Shown here: positions 36,095 to 44,635 of the stretch, one piece after another
Layout: each line of letters begins with the position of its first letter
Numbering within the stretch: position 1 is the stretch's first letter
Made by a program: the position numbers and the translations under genes
From: Crystallibacter degradans
Lineage (GTDB): Bacteria > Actinomycetota > Actinomycetes > Actinomycetales > Micrococcaceae
NCBI RefSeq assembly: GCF_012952295.1
Contig: NZ_JABBCH010000003.1
Span: 62,001-126,000, forward strand
Direction of reading: 5' to 3'
DNA length: 64,000 bases
The notes under the pieces: model-generated
Databases searched by the model: none
What the model was told of the DNA's origin: nothing
What the model saw: the letters and a program-made list of their open reading frames with translations, nothing else

Positions 36095-38206
36095 TTACTC
36101 CGCCTTGGCGGCCGCGAGCTCCTCCCCCAGCCGGTCGACCAGGGTCAGCATGTAGGTCCGGGTGACGTGGTTAAAGTCCCGGTAGAGCATGACGTTGCCG
36201 ATCACCATCGGGCAGGAATCCGCGCCGCAGAACTTGTCCGAGAGGTCGACCACCCGGGCCCGCGGCGCCAGGGCGGCCGCCTCGCGGGTGATGTCCTTGC
36301 CGTCGAAGCCCTCGTCCCGCGGCTGGCTGCAGCGCTCGGGCTCGCCATAGTGCAGGTCCACGCAGTCCCGCGGGTCCGCTCCGGGCCGCGGTGCCGGCGT
36401 GTCGACGATCGGATAGACATCGACGCCGGCATCGGCCAGCGTGTTCCAGTACCCGGCCATGCCTGCAACTCCGGGACGATGGCCGGTGTCCGTGTCCTCG
36501 AAGACCGACGAAGAGAAGTAGGACGTGATGACCGCGTCCACATCGCCCCGGTCGACCAGCCGCTCCAGGGTCCGCATGTTGGGTTCGGTGCAGACGGATT
36601 TGCCCTCGGCCTCAAGCACCCGCCGCTCCGGCGTGAAGGGGCACGAGTTGTGGATGTAGGTGACCAGGTTCCAGCCACGCTCCTTGGCCAGGACGTCCAG
36701 TGCGGGCGCCCACTGCCCCGCGTGGGAGTCCCCCACCAGCGCAACGGTGGGTCCGCCGTCGTTCTTGCGGTAGTCGAATTCGCATTCCGGCGTCTCGGCG
36801 TCGCGCTGCTGCGCCACGCAGTCGCCGAAGTCGAATTCGTCCTCCACGGCCTTGTTCGGATCCGGCACGATGGCTTCGTTCGCGCCGGCGAAGCTCTTGT
36901 CGGCACTGGCATCCATCGCCTTCGCCCCGAATTGCGACGGCGGGGCGTCCAGCAACTGCTGCGTCTGCACGGCGCGCTCGGCCACCAGCTGCTCGCGCTG
37001 CTGCCCCGGGGCCAGTGCCAGCGTCCCGATCAGCCCCATCGCCACAATCCCCGCGCCGATGGGACGCCACGGGTGCGCCGACAGCCAGCCGGCTTTGCGG
37101 ACCGGAGTCTCGATGAAGTAGTAGCTTGCCGCCGCCAGTCCCAGCGAGGCCGCCAGCAGGAGCAGGCTCTCCCACGGTCCCGGCGGCCGGTCCGCGAGCG
37201 TGCGGTAGTACACCACCAGCGGCCAGTGCCAGAGATAGAGGGAGTAGGAGACGTTCCCCAGCCACTGCACGGGCCTGCGGTCGACGACGGTGTGCAGCGA
37301 CGCGGTGCCGGTGGTGCGGCCGGCGGCGATGACGGCCATGGTCCCGAGCACGGGCAGCAGCGCGGCGGCGCCGGGGAAGGGCGTGGTGCCGCTGAAGACC
37401 AAGGCAGCGGTGAGGATGGCGGCGGCTCCGGCCAGCGCCAGGACCTTGCGGGTGCGCAGCCAGCGGTCTGTGTAGGTCAAGGTCGCGGCGAGCACGCCGC
37501 CGAGGGCGAGCTCCCAGATCCGGGTGGGGGTGATGAAGTACGCGGCCGGATTGCCGGTGGCCGTAAACCACATGTTGAAGACCAGCGACGCCGCCGCCAC
37601 CGCGGCGAAGACCGGCACCACGGCAGGCAGTTGCTGCCCGCGTTTGACCCGCCAGCGCCGGCCGAGTGCCACGGCGAGGAGCATCAGCAGCGGCCAGAAC
37701 AGGTAGAACTGTTCCTCCACAGCCAGCGACCAGAAGTGCTGCAGCGGTGTGGCGCTGTTGCCGGCCGCCATGTAGTCGGTGGAGTCGGCGGCGAGCAACC
37801 AGTTCTGCGTGTAGAACGTGGAGGCCAGCGCCTGCGAGCCTATCCTGCCCCACTGGGTTGCAGGGCTCAGCAGGAAGGTGGCCAGGCAGACCGCGGCAAT
37901 GGTCACCAGGGCTGCGGGCAGGATGCGCCGGGCCCGCGCGGCCCAGAACGCGGACAACGAGAGCTTGCCCGTCCGCTGGACTTCGCGCAGCATGTGCCCG
38001 GTGATCAGGAAACCGGAGATGACAAAGAAGACATCGACCCCGACAAACCCGCCGGGCAGCCAGCCGGGCTGCAGGTGGTAAATCACCACGAGGAGTACGG
38101 CGAGGGCGCGCAGGGCCTGCACTTCGGGCAGGAATTTGCGCCGCTGCGGCTTGGCAGCGGGCTGCTGTCCCCCGGTTTCGGCGGCTTGTCTGGTCAGTTC
38201 AGGCAT
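36095..38206 (-). CDS. OafA-type acyltransferase fused to SGNH domain (copy 2)
   Basis: 703 residues from MPELTRQAAETGGQQ; the frame is open to a TTG at 38224 but this ATG is preferred. The architecture matches its downstream neighbour: FLPEVQALRALAVLLVVIYH, GGFVGVDVFFVISGFLITGH, PLQHFWSLAVEEQFYLFWPL, then an SGNH domain with VALVGDSHAGQWAPAL and a terminal FNHVTRTYML. The two proteins align along their whole length, so a tandem duplication is the simplest origin. They have diverged mostly in the C-terminal domain and linker, which may mean different acceptor glycans. Confidence 0.9.
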   Translation of the reverse strand: MPELTRQAAETGGQQPAAKPQRRKFLPEVQALRALAVLLVVIYHLQPGWLPGGFVGVDVFFVISGFLITGHMLREVQRTGKLSLSAFWAARARRILPAALVTIAAVCLATFLLSPATQWGRIGSQALASTFYTQNWLLAADSTDYMAAGNSATPLQHFWSLAVEEQFYLFWPLLMLLAVALGRRWRVKRGQQLPAVVPVFAAVAAASLVFNMWFTATGNPAAYFITPTRIWELALGGVLAATLTYTDRWLRTRKVLALAGAAAILTAALVFSGTTPFPGAAALLPVLGTMAVIAAGRTTGTASLHTVVDRRPVQWLGNVSYSLYLWHWPLVVYYRTLADRPPGPWESLLLLAASLGLAAASYYFIETPVRKAGWLSAHPWRPIGAGIVAMGLIGTLALAPGQQREQLVAERAVQTQQLLDAPPSQFGAKAMDASADKSFAGANEAIVPDPNKAVEDEFDFGDCVAQQRDAETPECEFDYRKNDGGPTVALVGDSHAGQWAPALDVLAKERGWNLVTYIHNSCPFTPERRVLEAEGKSVCTEPNMRTLERLVDRGDVDAVITSYFSSSVFEDTDTGHRPGVAGMAGYWNTLADAGVDVYPIVDTPAPRPGADPRDCVDLHYGEPERCSQPRDEGFDGKDITREAAALAPRARVVDLSDKFCGADSCPMVIGNVMLYRDFNHVTRTYMLTLVDRLGEELAAAKAE

Positions 38207-38323
38207 AGACAGCCAATATAACAAAAAGATAACAGGCAGCAGCCGGGCGCGGTCCGGATCGTCCGCGGAATGGCCGTGGATTCCGCCGCGGGCAGAAAAC
38301 CGCCGCGAAGCTGGCGGCAGAAA

Positions 38324-38351
38324 ACTAGTGCTGGGCTACTAGTGCTGGGCT
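38324..38351. repeat. Perfect 14-base tandem duplication across the IclR stop codon
   Basis: ACTAGTGCTGGGCT occurs twice in direct tandem (38324-38337 and 38338-38351). The copy inside the gene encodes its last residues AQH and the stop; the other copy lies just outside, so a second in-register C-terminus follows the first. Confidence 0.85.
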
Positions 38352-39130
38352 CGCAGGGCGTCGGTGATCTTGGCGGAGACAGCCTGGAGCTTGGGCAGCG
38401 CCTCGACGACAGCCTGGTCCAGGTCCGTGCCGTCGGCCAGCGAGGCTTGCATGGACATGTTCAGCGCGGCCACCACCGTGCCGTCCGGCTGCAGGATCGG
38501 GACGGCCACGGAACGCAGGCCGTTTTCGAGCTCCTGGTCCACCAGCGCCCAGCCCTGCCCGCGGACGTTGTCCAGTTCGGTGCGGAGCCGCGCGGGATCG
38601 CTGATGGTCCGCGGGGTGAGCGGTTTGAGTTCCGCATGGGACAGGTATTCGTCCAGCTGGTCGGCCGGCAGCCCGGCGAGCAGCACCCGCCCCATCGACG
38701 TGGCGTAGGCCGGGAACCGCGTGCCCACCGTGATGCCCACCGTCATGATCCGCCGGGTGTGGATGCGTGCGATGTAGACGATGTCGTCGCCGTCGAGAAT
38801 TGAGGCCGAGGTAGATTCGTGCAGTTCCTCGGAGAGCTCTTCGAGCAGTGGCTGCACCAATTGGGGAAGGGACTGCCCGGACAAGTAGGAGTATCCGAGC
38901 TGTAGCACCAGGGCCGTCAGTTCGAACACCCGGCCGTCCGTCCGCACGTACCCCAGATCAACCAGGGTGTGCAGGAAACGGCGGGCGGTGGCGCGGGTCA
39001 GTCCCGTTCGTTTGGAGACCTCACTGAGGGTCATGCTGATGTGATCGGCGTCGAAAGCACGGATCACGGCAAGGCCACGGGCGAGCGACTGGACGAACTG
39101 GTCGCCCGGCAGTTTGGTCTCGGTCATCAT
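38339..39130 (-). CDS. IclR-family regulator, probably PcaR-type
   Basis: 263 residues. N-terminal winged helix: SLARGLAVIRAFDADHISMT and SKRTGLTRATARRFLHTLVD; C-terminal effector domain: HESTSASILDGDDIVYIARI and GTRFPAYATSMGRVLLAGLP. The closest known group is PcaR/PcaU/PobR, which control beta-ketoadipate genes with beta-ketoadipate or protocatechuate as effector. It lies 32 bases after pcaJ on the same strand and is probably co-transcribed with pcaFIJ. The palindromes in front of pcaF are the obvious target. The start may be either of two adjacent ATGs. Confidence 0.88.
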   Translation of the reverse strand: MMTETKLPGDQFVQSLARGLAVIRAFDADHISMTLSEVSKRTGLTRATARRFLHTLVDLGYVRTDGRVFELTALVLQLGYSYLSGQSLPQLVQPLLEELSEELHESTSASILDGDDIVYIARIHTRRIMTVGITVGTRFPAYATSMGRVLLAGLPADQLDEYLSHAELKPLTPRTISDPARLRTELDNVRGQGWALVDQELENGLRSVAVPILQPDGTVVAALNMSMQASLADGTDLDQAVVEALPKLQAVSAKITDALRAQH

Positions 39131-39162
39131 TCCCTACTGCGCAGTACGCAGGTCAGTTGCGG

Positions 39163-39804
39163 TTATTCGGCCGGAAGCAGCTTCACTTCCATCTTGGCCT
39201 GCAGTTCCTCGATGGTGGTTCCGAAGGTTTCGCGCACGCGGACGCCGTCCTTCGTAATCAGGAATACAGCCTCATTAGTGTATATGCGGGTCACGCAGTT
39301 CACGCCCGTCACCGGGTAGGTGCATTCCGGCACCAGCTTGGACTGGCCGTCCTTGGTGAACAGGGACATCATCACGTAGACGTCCTTGGCACCGGTGGCC
39401 AGGTCCATGGCCCCGCCCACGGCCGGGATGGCGTCCGGGGCGCCGGTGTGCCAGTTGGCCAGGTCGCCGGTGGCGGAGACCTGGAAGGCTCCGAGCACGC
39501 AGACATCCAGGTGGCCGCCGCGCATGATGGCGAACGAGTCCGCGTGGTGGAAGTAGGACGCCCCGGGCAGTTCCGTGACCGGAATCTTGCCCGCGTTGAT
39601 CAGATCTTCGTCGATCTCGTCGCCCTGGGCTACCGGGCCCATGCCCAGCATGCCGTTCTCGGTGTGCAGGGTGATGCCCTGCTCCGGGGTCAGGTAGTTC
39701 GAGACCAGCGTCGGCTGGCCGATGCCCAGGTTCACGAAGGATCCCGGTTTGATGTCCTTGGCTACAAGTTGGGCCAGCTCGTCGCGGCCGATTTTCTCGC
39801 TCAC
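39163..39804 (-). CDS. pcaJ: 3-oxoadipate CoA-transferase subunit B
   Basis: 213 residues, starting at a GTG (MSEKIGRDELAQLVAKDI) that overlaps the pcaI stop as GTGA. With PcaI it moves CoA from succinyl-CoA to beta-ketoadipate. The signature VNLGIGQPTLVSNYL and the active-site region HTENGMLGMGP (E in TENG) are present. The same frame is open far upstream through pcaI, which is an artefact. Next step in the pathway is PcaF. Confidence 0.95.
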   Translation of the reverse strand: MSEKIGRDELAQLVAKDIKPGSFVNLGIGQPTLVSNYLTPEQGITLHTENGMLGMGPVAQGDEIDEDLINAGKIPVTELPGASYFHHADSFAIMRGGHLDVCVLGAFQVSATGDLANWHTGAPDAIPAVGGAMDLATGAKDVYVMMSLFTKDGQSKLVPECTYPVTGVNCVTRIYTNEAVFLITKDGVRVRETFGTTIEELQAKMEVKLLPAE

Positions 39805-40499
39805 TTGCTTACCTTCTGTTCTGCCGCGGCGGTTGCGGGCGCCGCAATCTTGACGACGGTGTCCACGTAGATGCCCGGGGTGACGACCACCTCGGGATCC
39901 AGCTGCCCGGTTTCCACAATCTCGGAAACCTGCACGATGGACTTCTTGGCGGCGGCGGCCATGATGGGGCCGAAGTTGCGGGCGGTCTTGCGGTAGACCA
40001 GGTTGCCGGTCTTGTCCGACTTCAGGGCCTTGATCAGCGCGAAGTCCGCGTGGATCGGGGTCTCGTAGACGTAGCCCCGGCCGTCGATCTCGCGGGTTTC
40101 CTTGCCCTCGGCCAGCATGGTGCCGTAGCCAGTGGGGGTGAAGAAGCCGCCGATGCCGGCTCCGGCGGCGCGGATGCGCTCGGCCAGGTTGCCCTGCGGC
40201 ACCAGTTCCAGCTCGATCTCGCCGGCCCGGTACGCGGTGTCGAAGTGCCAGGAATCGGACTGCCGCGGGAAGGAGCAGATGATCTTCTTGACCCGGCGCT
40301 CCTTGATCAGCAGCGCCAGACCGGCGTCGGCCTGGCCCGCGTTGTTGTTGACAACGGTCAGGTCCGTGGCGCCGCATTCGAGCAGCGCGTCGATCAGCTC
40401 CATGGGCTGGCCGGCGTTGCCGAAGCCGCCGATCAGCACGGTGGCGCCGTCATGAACGCCCGCCACCGCTTCCTGGGCTGTTTGTGCAATGTTGAGCAT
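39801..40499 (-). CDS. pcaI: 3-oxoadipate CoA-transferase subunit A
   Basis: 232 residues from MLNIAQTAQEAVAGV; a TTG two codons upstream is possible but the ATG at 40497-40499 is better spaced from AGGAG. Family signature: VLIGGFGNAGQPMELIDALL and NNNAGQADAGLALL. It forms a heterodimer or higher complex with PcaJ, whose gene overlaps its stop. Lies 21 bases downstream of pcaF. Confidence 0.95.
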   Translation of the reverse strand: MLNIAQTAQEAVAGVHDGATVLIGGFGNAGQPMELIDALLECGATDLTVVNNNAGQADAGLALLIKERRVKKIICSFPRQSDSWHFDTAYRAGEIELELVPQGNLAERIRAAGAGIGGFFTPTGYGTMLAEGKETREIDGRGYVYETPIHADFALIKALKSDKTGNLVYRKTARNFGPIMAAAAKKSIVQVSEIVETGQLDPEVVVTPGIYVDTVVKIAAPATAAAEQKVSK

Positions 40500-40520
40500 G
40501 CTCAAGCCTCTCCTAATTAC

Positions 40521-41726
40521 TTACTTGGCGTTGACGTTTTCAAGCACGACGGCGAGGCCCTGGCCCACGCCGATGCAGATTGCGGCCACGCCCCAGCGCT
40601 GGCCGCTGGCTTGCAGCCGGCGGGCCAGGGTGCCGAGAATGCGGATGCCGGAGGCGCCCAGCGGGTGGCCGATGGCCACGGCGCCGCCCCAGGCGTTGAC
40701 GACCGCCGGGTCGATGTCCCAGGCGTCGATGCAGGCCAGCGACTGCGCGGCGAAAGCTTCATTGAGTTCGACGGCGGCAACGTCGCCCCAGCTGATGCCG
40801 GCCCGTTTGAGGGCCTGGTTGGCGGCCTCGACCGGCGCGAACCCGAAGAACTGCGGTTCCAGGGCGGCGGCGCCGCGGCCGGCGATGCGGGCCAGCGGTT
40901 CCATGCCGAGCACCTCGGCGCCGGCCTCGCTGCCCAGCAGTGCCGCGGAGGCGCCGTCGTTAAGCGGTGACGCGTTGCCGGCGGTGACGGTGCCGCCCTC
41001 GGGGCCGTCACCGGCCGGGCGGAACACGGTCTTCAGCCCGGCCAGGACGTCCGGCGTGCTGGTGGGGCGGATGCTCTCGTCCCGGGTGAGGTCCGTGCCG
41101 GGGACGGGAACCACGAGGTTCTCGTACTTGCCCTCGTTCCAGGCGGCATCGGCCAGCCTGTGCGAGCTGTAAGCGAATTCGTCCTGGCGTTCGCGGCTGA
41201 TGCCGTGCCGTTCACGCAACTGCTCGGTGGCCTCGCCCAGCGAGACGGTCCATTCCTTGGGCATGTTCTTGTTCACCAGGCGCCAGCCGAGCGTGGTGGA
41301 CGCCAGCGTCATATCGCCGGCCGGGTAGGGCTTGGCGGTTTTCGGCAGCACCCAGGGGGCGCGGCTCATGGACTCGACGCCGCCGATCAGCGTGACGTCG
41401 GCTTCACCGGCGTTGATCTGGCGGGAGGCGATGATGGCTGCGTCCAGGCTGGAGCCGCAGAGGCGGTTCACGGTAGTGCCCGGGATGGAGGTGGGCAGGC
41501 CTGCCAGCAGGGTGGCCATGCGGGCCACATTGCGGTTTTCCTCGCCGGCACCGTTGGCGTTGCCGAAGATGACTTCGTCGATGCGCTCCGGGTCCAGACC
41601 CGGCGCCCGCGATACGGAGGCCTTGACTACCTCGGCGGCCAGATCGTCAGGCCTGACGCCTGCCAAACCACCGCCGAATTTGCCGAAAGGGGTACGGATA
41701 GCGTCATAGAGGTACGCCTGGTTCAC
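40521..41726 (-). CDS. pcaF: 3-oxoadipyl-CoA thiolase
   Basis: 401 residues. It cleaves beta-ketoadipyl-CoA with CoA to succinyl-CoA and acetyl-CoA, the last step of the pathway. Thiolase residues are C90 (NRLCGSSLDA), H354 (AIGHPLGASG) and C384 (AICIGVGQG), with LNEAFA at 321-326. The start is GTG with AAGGAG upstream. A gap of 186 bases with IclR-type palindromes separates it from pcaC, so pcaFIJ probably has its own regulated promoter. Confidence 0.93.
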   Translation of the reverse strand: MNQAYLYDAIRTPFGKFGGGLAGVRPDDLAAEVVKASVSRAPGLDPERIDEVIFGNANGAGEENRNVARMATLLAGLPTSIPGTTVNRLCGSSLDAAIIASRQINAGEADVTLIGGVESMSRAPWVLPKTAKPYPAGDMTLASTTLGWRLVNKNMPKEWTVSLGEATEQLRERHGISRERQDEFAYSSHRLADAAWNEGKYENLVVPVPGTDLTRDESIRPTSTPDVLAGLKTVFRPAGDGPEGGTVTAGNASPLNDGASAALLGSEAGAEVLGMEPLARIAGRGAAALEPQFFGFAPVEAANQALKRAGISWGDVAAVELNEAFAAQSLACIDAWDIDPAVVNAWGGAVAIGHPLGASGIRILGTLARRLQASGQRWGVAAICIGVGQGLAVVLENVNAK

Positions 41727-41856
41727 TACGGGCTCCTTAGACCGCCGCCCTTCGCTCGGGCGCGGATTCAGTCCCGGCCCGGCCGCGCAGCCTTGCTCAG
41801 GTTGTGCGGCCGGGCCGGATGAGGTGCTGAAAAGTTCTCGCCTCTGTCCGCAGGCT

Positions 41857-41889
41857 GAACACCGAGACTAGGTGTTCGCTTTACGAACA
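41857..41889. promoter_or_regulatory. Candidate IclR-type (PcaR) operator before pcaF
   Basis: Three linked half-sites: GAACACC (41857-41863) and GGTGTTC (41871-41877) are a perfect inverted repeat with a 7-base spacer, and TGTTCG (41873-41878) pairs with CGAACA (41884-41889) over CTTTA. Three GTTC-type half-sites, two in palindrome and one displaced, recall PcaU/PcaR sites in proteobacteria. The site lies 130-165 bases upstream of pcaF, next to an IclR regulator gene in the same cluster. Confidence 0.6.
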
Positions 41890-41912
41890 GATGTACGTGA
41901 TATGAACTATAG

Positions 41913-42338
41913 CTACTTCGCCTGATCCTCGTCAAGGGTGGCGAACACGCCCTGGGCCACCTTGAAGGCGACATTGGCGGCGGGAACACCGCAGTAAATG
42001 GCGGACTGGAGGATGACTTCCTTGATCTCGTCCCGCGTCATGCCGTTGGTGAGTGCGGCCCGCACATGCATGGCCAGCTCCTCCCAGTAACCGTTGGCGA
42101 TCATCGCGGTCAGCGTGATGGCGCTGCGCGTGGTCCGCGGCAGCCCCTCACGGGTCCAGATGGTCCCCCACGCGTAACGCGTGATCAGTTCCTGGAACTC
42201 CTGGGTGAATTCGTCGATCGAGCTGTTGGCCCGGTCCACGTGCGCATCGCCGAGCACTTCGCGGCGTACCTTCATGCCGCCGTCGTACACGTCCTGCTGG
42301 GTCTGGGCCGGATCGAATATCGGGGTTGTCTCGCTCAC
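41913..42338 (-). CDS. pcaC: 4-carboxymuconolactone decarboxylase
   Basis: 141 residues. It converts gamma-carboxymuconolactone to beta-ketoadipate enol-lactone. The CMD/AhpD-like fold shows in GMKVRREVLGDAHVDRANSS, WGTIWTREGLPRTTRSAITL and EIKEVILQSAIYCGVPAAN. The start is GTG with AAGGAG upstream. It is a stand-alone protein, not fused to PcaD (the PcaL fusion found in some actinobacteria), and follows pcaD by 75 bases. Confidence 0.95.
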   Translation of the reverse strand: MSETTPIFDPAQTQQDVYDGGMKVRREVLGDAHVDRANSSIDEFTQEFQELITRYAWGTIWTREGLPRTTRSAITLTAMIANGYWEELAMHVRAALTNGMTRDEIKEVILQSAIYCGVPAANVAFKVAQGVFATLDEDQAK

Positions 42339-42413
42339 CGGTGGTGCTCCTTGTTGGCTTGATGGTGGTGGTTCTCTTCAGGTGGCTTGCGTTGGGTGGC
42401 TTGGTGTTGGCTG

Positions 42414-43208
42414 CTAGCCGGCGAGGAAGAATTCGCGCAGCAGCTTGGCCGTCTCCTCGGGCGCCTCCAGCGGTGCCTGGTGTGCTGCCGAATCGACGAC
42501 GGCGGCACGGCCGTTGCGTACGCCGGCCGCCGTTGCTTCGGCGAAGGGCGGCGGGCAGACCTCGTCCTGGCCGCCGGCAATCGCCAGCACCGGGGTGGAG
42601 ATTCCGCCCAGCTGCTCGCGCACGTCGAAACCGGCCAGCGCTTCGCAGCAGTGCGCGTAGGCAAAGCGGTCCGCGTCCTGCAGGGTGTGCAGCAGGCGGG
42701 TGGTGGCCTCCGCGTTCTTCTCGATGAAGCCCGGGGCGAACCAGCGCTGCGCCGACCCGGTCACCATGGTGGGCGTGCCGGAAGCCCGGACGGTCTCCGC
42801 GCGGTCCAGCCAGGACTGCGGCTCGCCGATCTTGGCTGCCGAGCAGATGACGCCGATGCCGGCGAAGAACTCGGGGTAGTCCAGGCCCAGCTGCAGCCCC
42901 AGGGCGCCGCCCAGCGAGACGCCGGCGTAATAGACCTTCTGGTCCGCGGCGATGTCACCGGCCGCGCGCAGCTTCTCCACCGCATTGACGACGCCGGAGG
43001 CGAGCTCGGCCACGGTGAAGGTTTCGGTTGAAGCTGGGCTGGCACCGTGGCCGGGCAAGTCCACGCCGACTACCTGGAAGTCATCCAGGAACGGCACGGC
43101 GTCGATCCACAGGGCCTTGGTCCCTGTGCCGAGGCCGGCGCCGGCGATCAGGACCGGCTTGCCGCGGCCCTCGGACAGCAGGGTGGGGGTGATCTGGGGA
43201 ATACTCAT
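42414..43208 (-). CDS. pcaD: 3-oxoadipate enol-lactonase
   Basis: 264 residues, alpha/beta hydrolase. It hydrolyses beta-ketoadipate enol-lactone to beta-ketoadipate. Nucleophile S98 in AGVSLGGALG, acid D in AGGQDEVCPP and base H in SAAHQAPLEAP; oxyanion region GAGLGTG near residue 23. The ATG at 43206-43208 overlaps the pcaB stop (ATGA). A TTG four codons upstream is less likely because it sits inside the GGAG ribosome site. Confidence 0.93.
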   Translation of the reverse strand: MSIPQITPTLLSEGRGKPVLIAGAGLGTGTKALWIDAVPFLDDFQVVGVDLPGHGASPASTETFTVAELASGVVNAVEKLRAAGDIAADQKVYYAGVSLGGALGLQLGLDYPEFFAGIGVICSAAKIGEPQSWLDRAETVRASGTPTMVTGSAQRWFAPGFIEKNAEATTRLLHTLQDADRFAYAHCCEALAGFDVREQLGGISTPVLAIAGGQDEVCPPPFAEATAAGVRNGRAAVVDSAAHQAPLEAPEETAKLLREFFLAG

Positions 43209-44629
43209 GCTTGGCTCCAATCTGAAAAATGTTCAATGATCCGGGTGATCAGTTCGTCGCTTTGGCCCAGGTAGCCGGCCGGGTCCAGCAGCGCCTGCAG
43301 GTCCGCCTCGGACAGCTTGTGCTGCGGCACGGCACCGCGCAGCAGCTGCGTGAACGGTGTCCCGCCGGAGAGGGACTCGTTGACCAGTGCCTGCACCTTG
43401 GGCTTGCCGGATCCGGCCGCACCGTCGTCCAGCAGCGGGGCGACGGTGGCCATGATCTTCTCGCTCACGACCAGCGGACCGGTGATGGCCAGGTTCTCCT
43501 GCATCCGGTCCGCGTGCACCACCAGGCCGTCCGTGAGTTCGGCCAGTTTGGCCGCCGCTCCCCCGGCCAGCCGCAGCAGCTGGCGCAGGGCCTGCCACTC
43601 CACATGCCAGGAACCGTCCGGCCGCTCGTCGATGGCCCCGGCCGCGGCGGCCTGGACCTGGGCCAGGTGGCCCGGGGCGGCCAGGGCGGCGCTGCGGATC
43701 AGGACGGAAAGCACCGGGTTCTGTTTCTGCGGCATGGCCGAGGAGACTCCGCGCCCCTCCGCCCGGGGTTCGGACAGTTCGCCGAATTCGGGGCGGCTGA
43801 GGAGCAGCACGTCATTGGCCACCTTGCCCGCGGCGGCGAGCACGTCGGCCAGGGCCGCGGCCAGAGCGGTGACCGGCAGCCGGTTGGTCTGCCACGGCGC
43901 CACCGGGTCGGCCAGCCCCAGGCGTCCGGCGAGCTGCGCGGCCAAAGCCAGCGCCCCGCCGTCGTTATTTGCGGTTTTGTTTTGGGGGCCCTTGGCGGCC
44001 ATGGCCGTCAGTGCTGCCATGGTTCCGGCGGCGCCGCCCCACTGCAGCGGCAGCCTGCCGGCCACCTCGGACAGCTGCACACCGGCCTGGCCGACACCTG
44101 AAAGCCAGTTCGCGGCCTTGAGCCCGAAGGTGCTCGGCAGCGAGTGCTGGGTCAGCGTACGCGCCACCGTGACGGTGCCGCGGTGCGTATCGGCGAGCCG
44201 CGCCAGCGCCGAAGCGGTGGTCTTGAGGTCCGCGAGAATGACCTCGAGGGTACGGCTGGCCATCAGCAGCAGGGCGCTGTCCAGGATGTCCTGGCTGGTG
44301 GCGCCCTTGTGGATGGCCGCCGCGGCCGCGGGTGAGGCCTCCTTCACGCGGGCGCGCAGGTCGCCGAGCAACGGAATAACCGGGTTGCCGCCGCCCTGCG
44401 CACGTTCGGCCACGGACGCCGCATCGTACTGCTCGGCGGCGGAGGCCGCTTCGACCGCGGGGACGAGGCCGGCGTCGATATAGCCCGCATCCGCGAGGAC
44501 GCGGACCCACTCGAGTTCGACGTCGAGCATGGCCTGGATGAACTGGTAATCGCTGGTTAAACGGGATGCTGCTGTCCCGGCCGAAGCCGGGGACAGCAGC
44601 CCGAAATCAGCGTTGTCCGCTGGATTCAT
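43205..44629 (-). CDS. pcaB: 3-carboxy-cis,cis-muconate cycloisomerase
   Basis: 474 residues of the fumarase/aspartase superfamily. It lactonises beta-carboxymuconate to gamma-carboxymuconolactone. The superfamily signature SSAMPQKQNP is present, with TSDYQFIQAMLDVELEW at the N-terminus and HKGATSQDILDSALLLMASR, which carries the conserved TSQD. The ATG lies six bases after the pcaG stop, so pcaH-pcaG-pcaB-pcaD is one tightly packed unit. Confidence 0.94.
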   Translation of the reverse strand: MNPADNADFGLLSPASAGTAASRLTSDYQFIQAMLDVELEWVRVLADAGYIDAGLVPAVEAASAAEQYDAASVAERAQGGGNPVIPLLGDLRARVKEASPAAAAAIHKGATSQDILDSALLLMASRTLEVILADLKTTASALARLADTHRGTVTVARTLTQHSLPSTFGLKAANWLSGVGQAGVQLSEVAGRLPLQWGGAAGTMAALTAMAAKGPQNKTANNDGGALALAAQLAGRLGLADPVAPWQTNRLPVTALAAALADVLAAAGKVANDVLLLSRPEFGELSEPRAEGRGVSSAMPQKQNPVLSVLIRSAALAAPGHLAQVQAAAAGAIDERPDGSWHVEWQALRQLLRLAGGAAAKLAELTDGLVVHADRMQENLAITGPLVVSEKIMATVAPLLDDGAAGSGKPKVQALVNESLSGGTPFTQLLRGAVPQHKLSEADLQALLDPAGYLGQSDELITRIIEHFSDWSQA

Positions 44630-44635
44630 CTGTAG

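Noticed and set aside
36167-38221. Plus-strand frame of 684 codons opposite the second acyltransferase
   Set aside because: Arg/Gly/His-rich random-looking translation; antisense shadow of a gene with clear family motifs.
39805-40377. N-terminal extension of pcaJ running through pcaI
   Set aside because: That part overlaps pcaI in another frame and is Arg/Gly-rich; the GTG at 39802-39804 gives the conserved PcaJ N-terminus.
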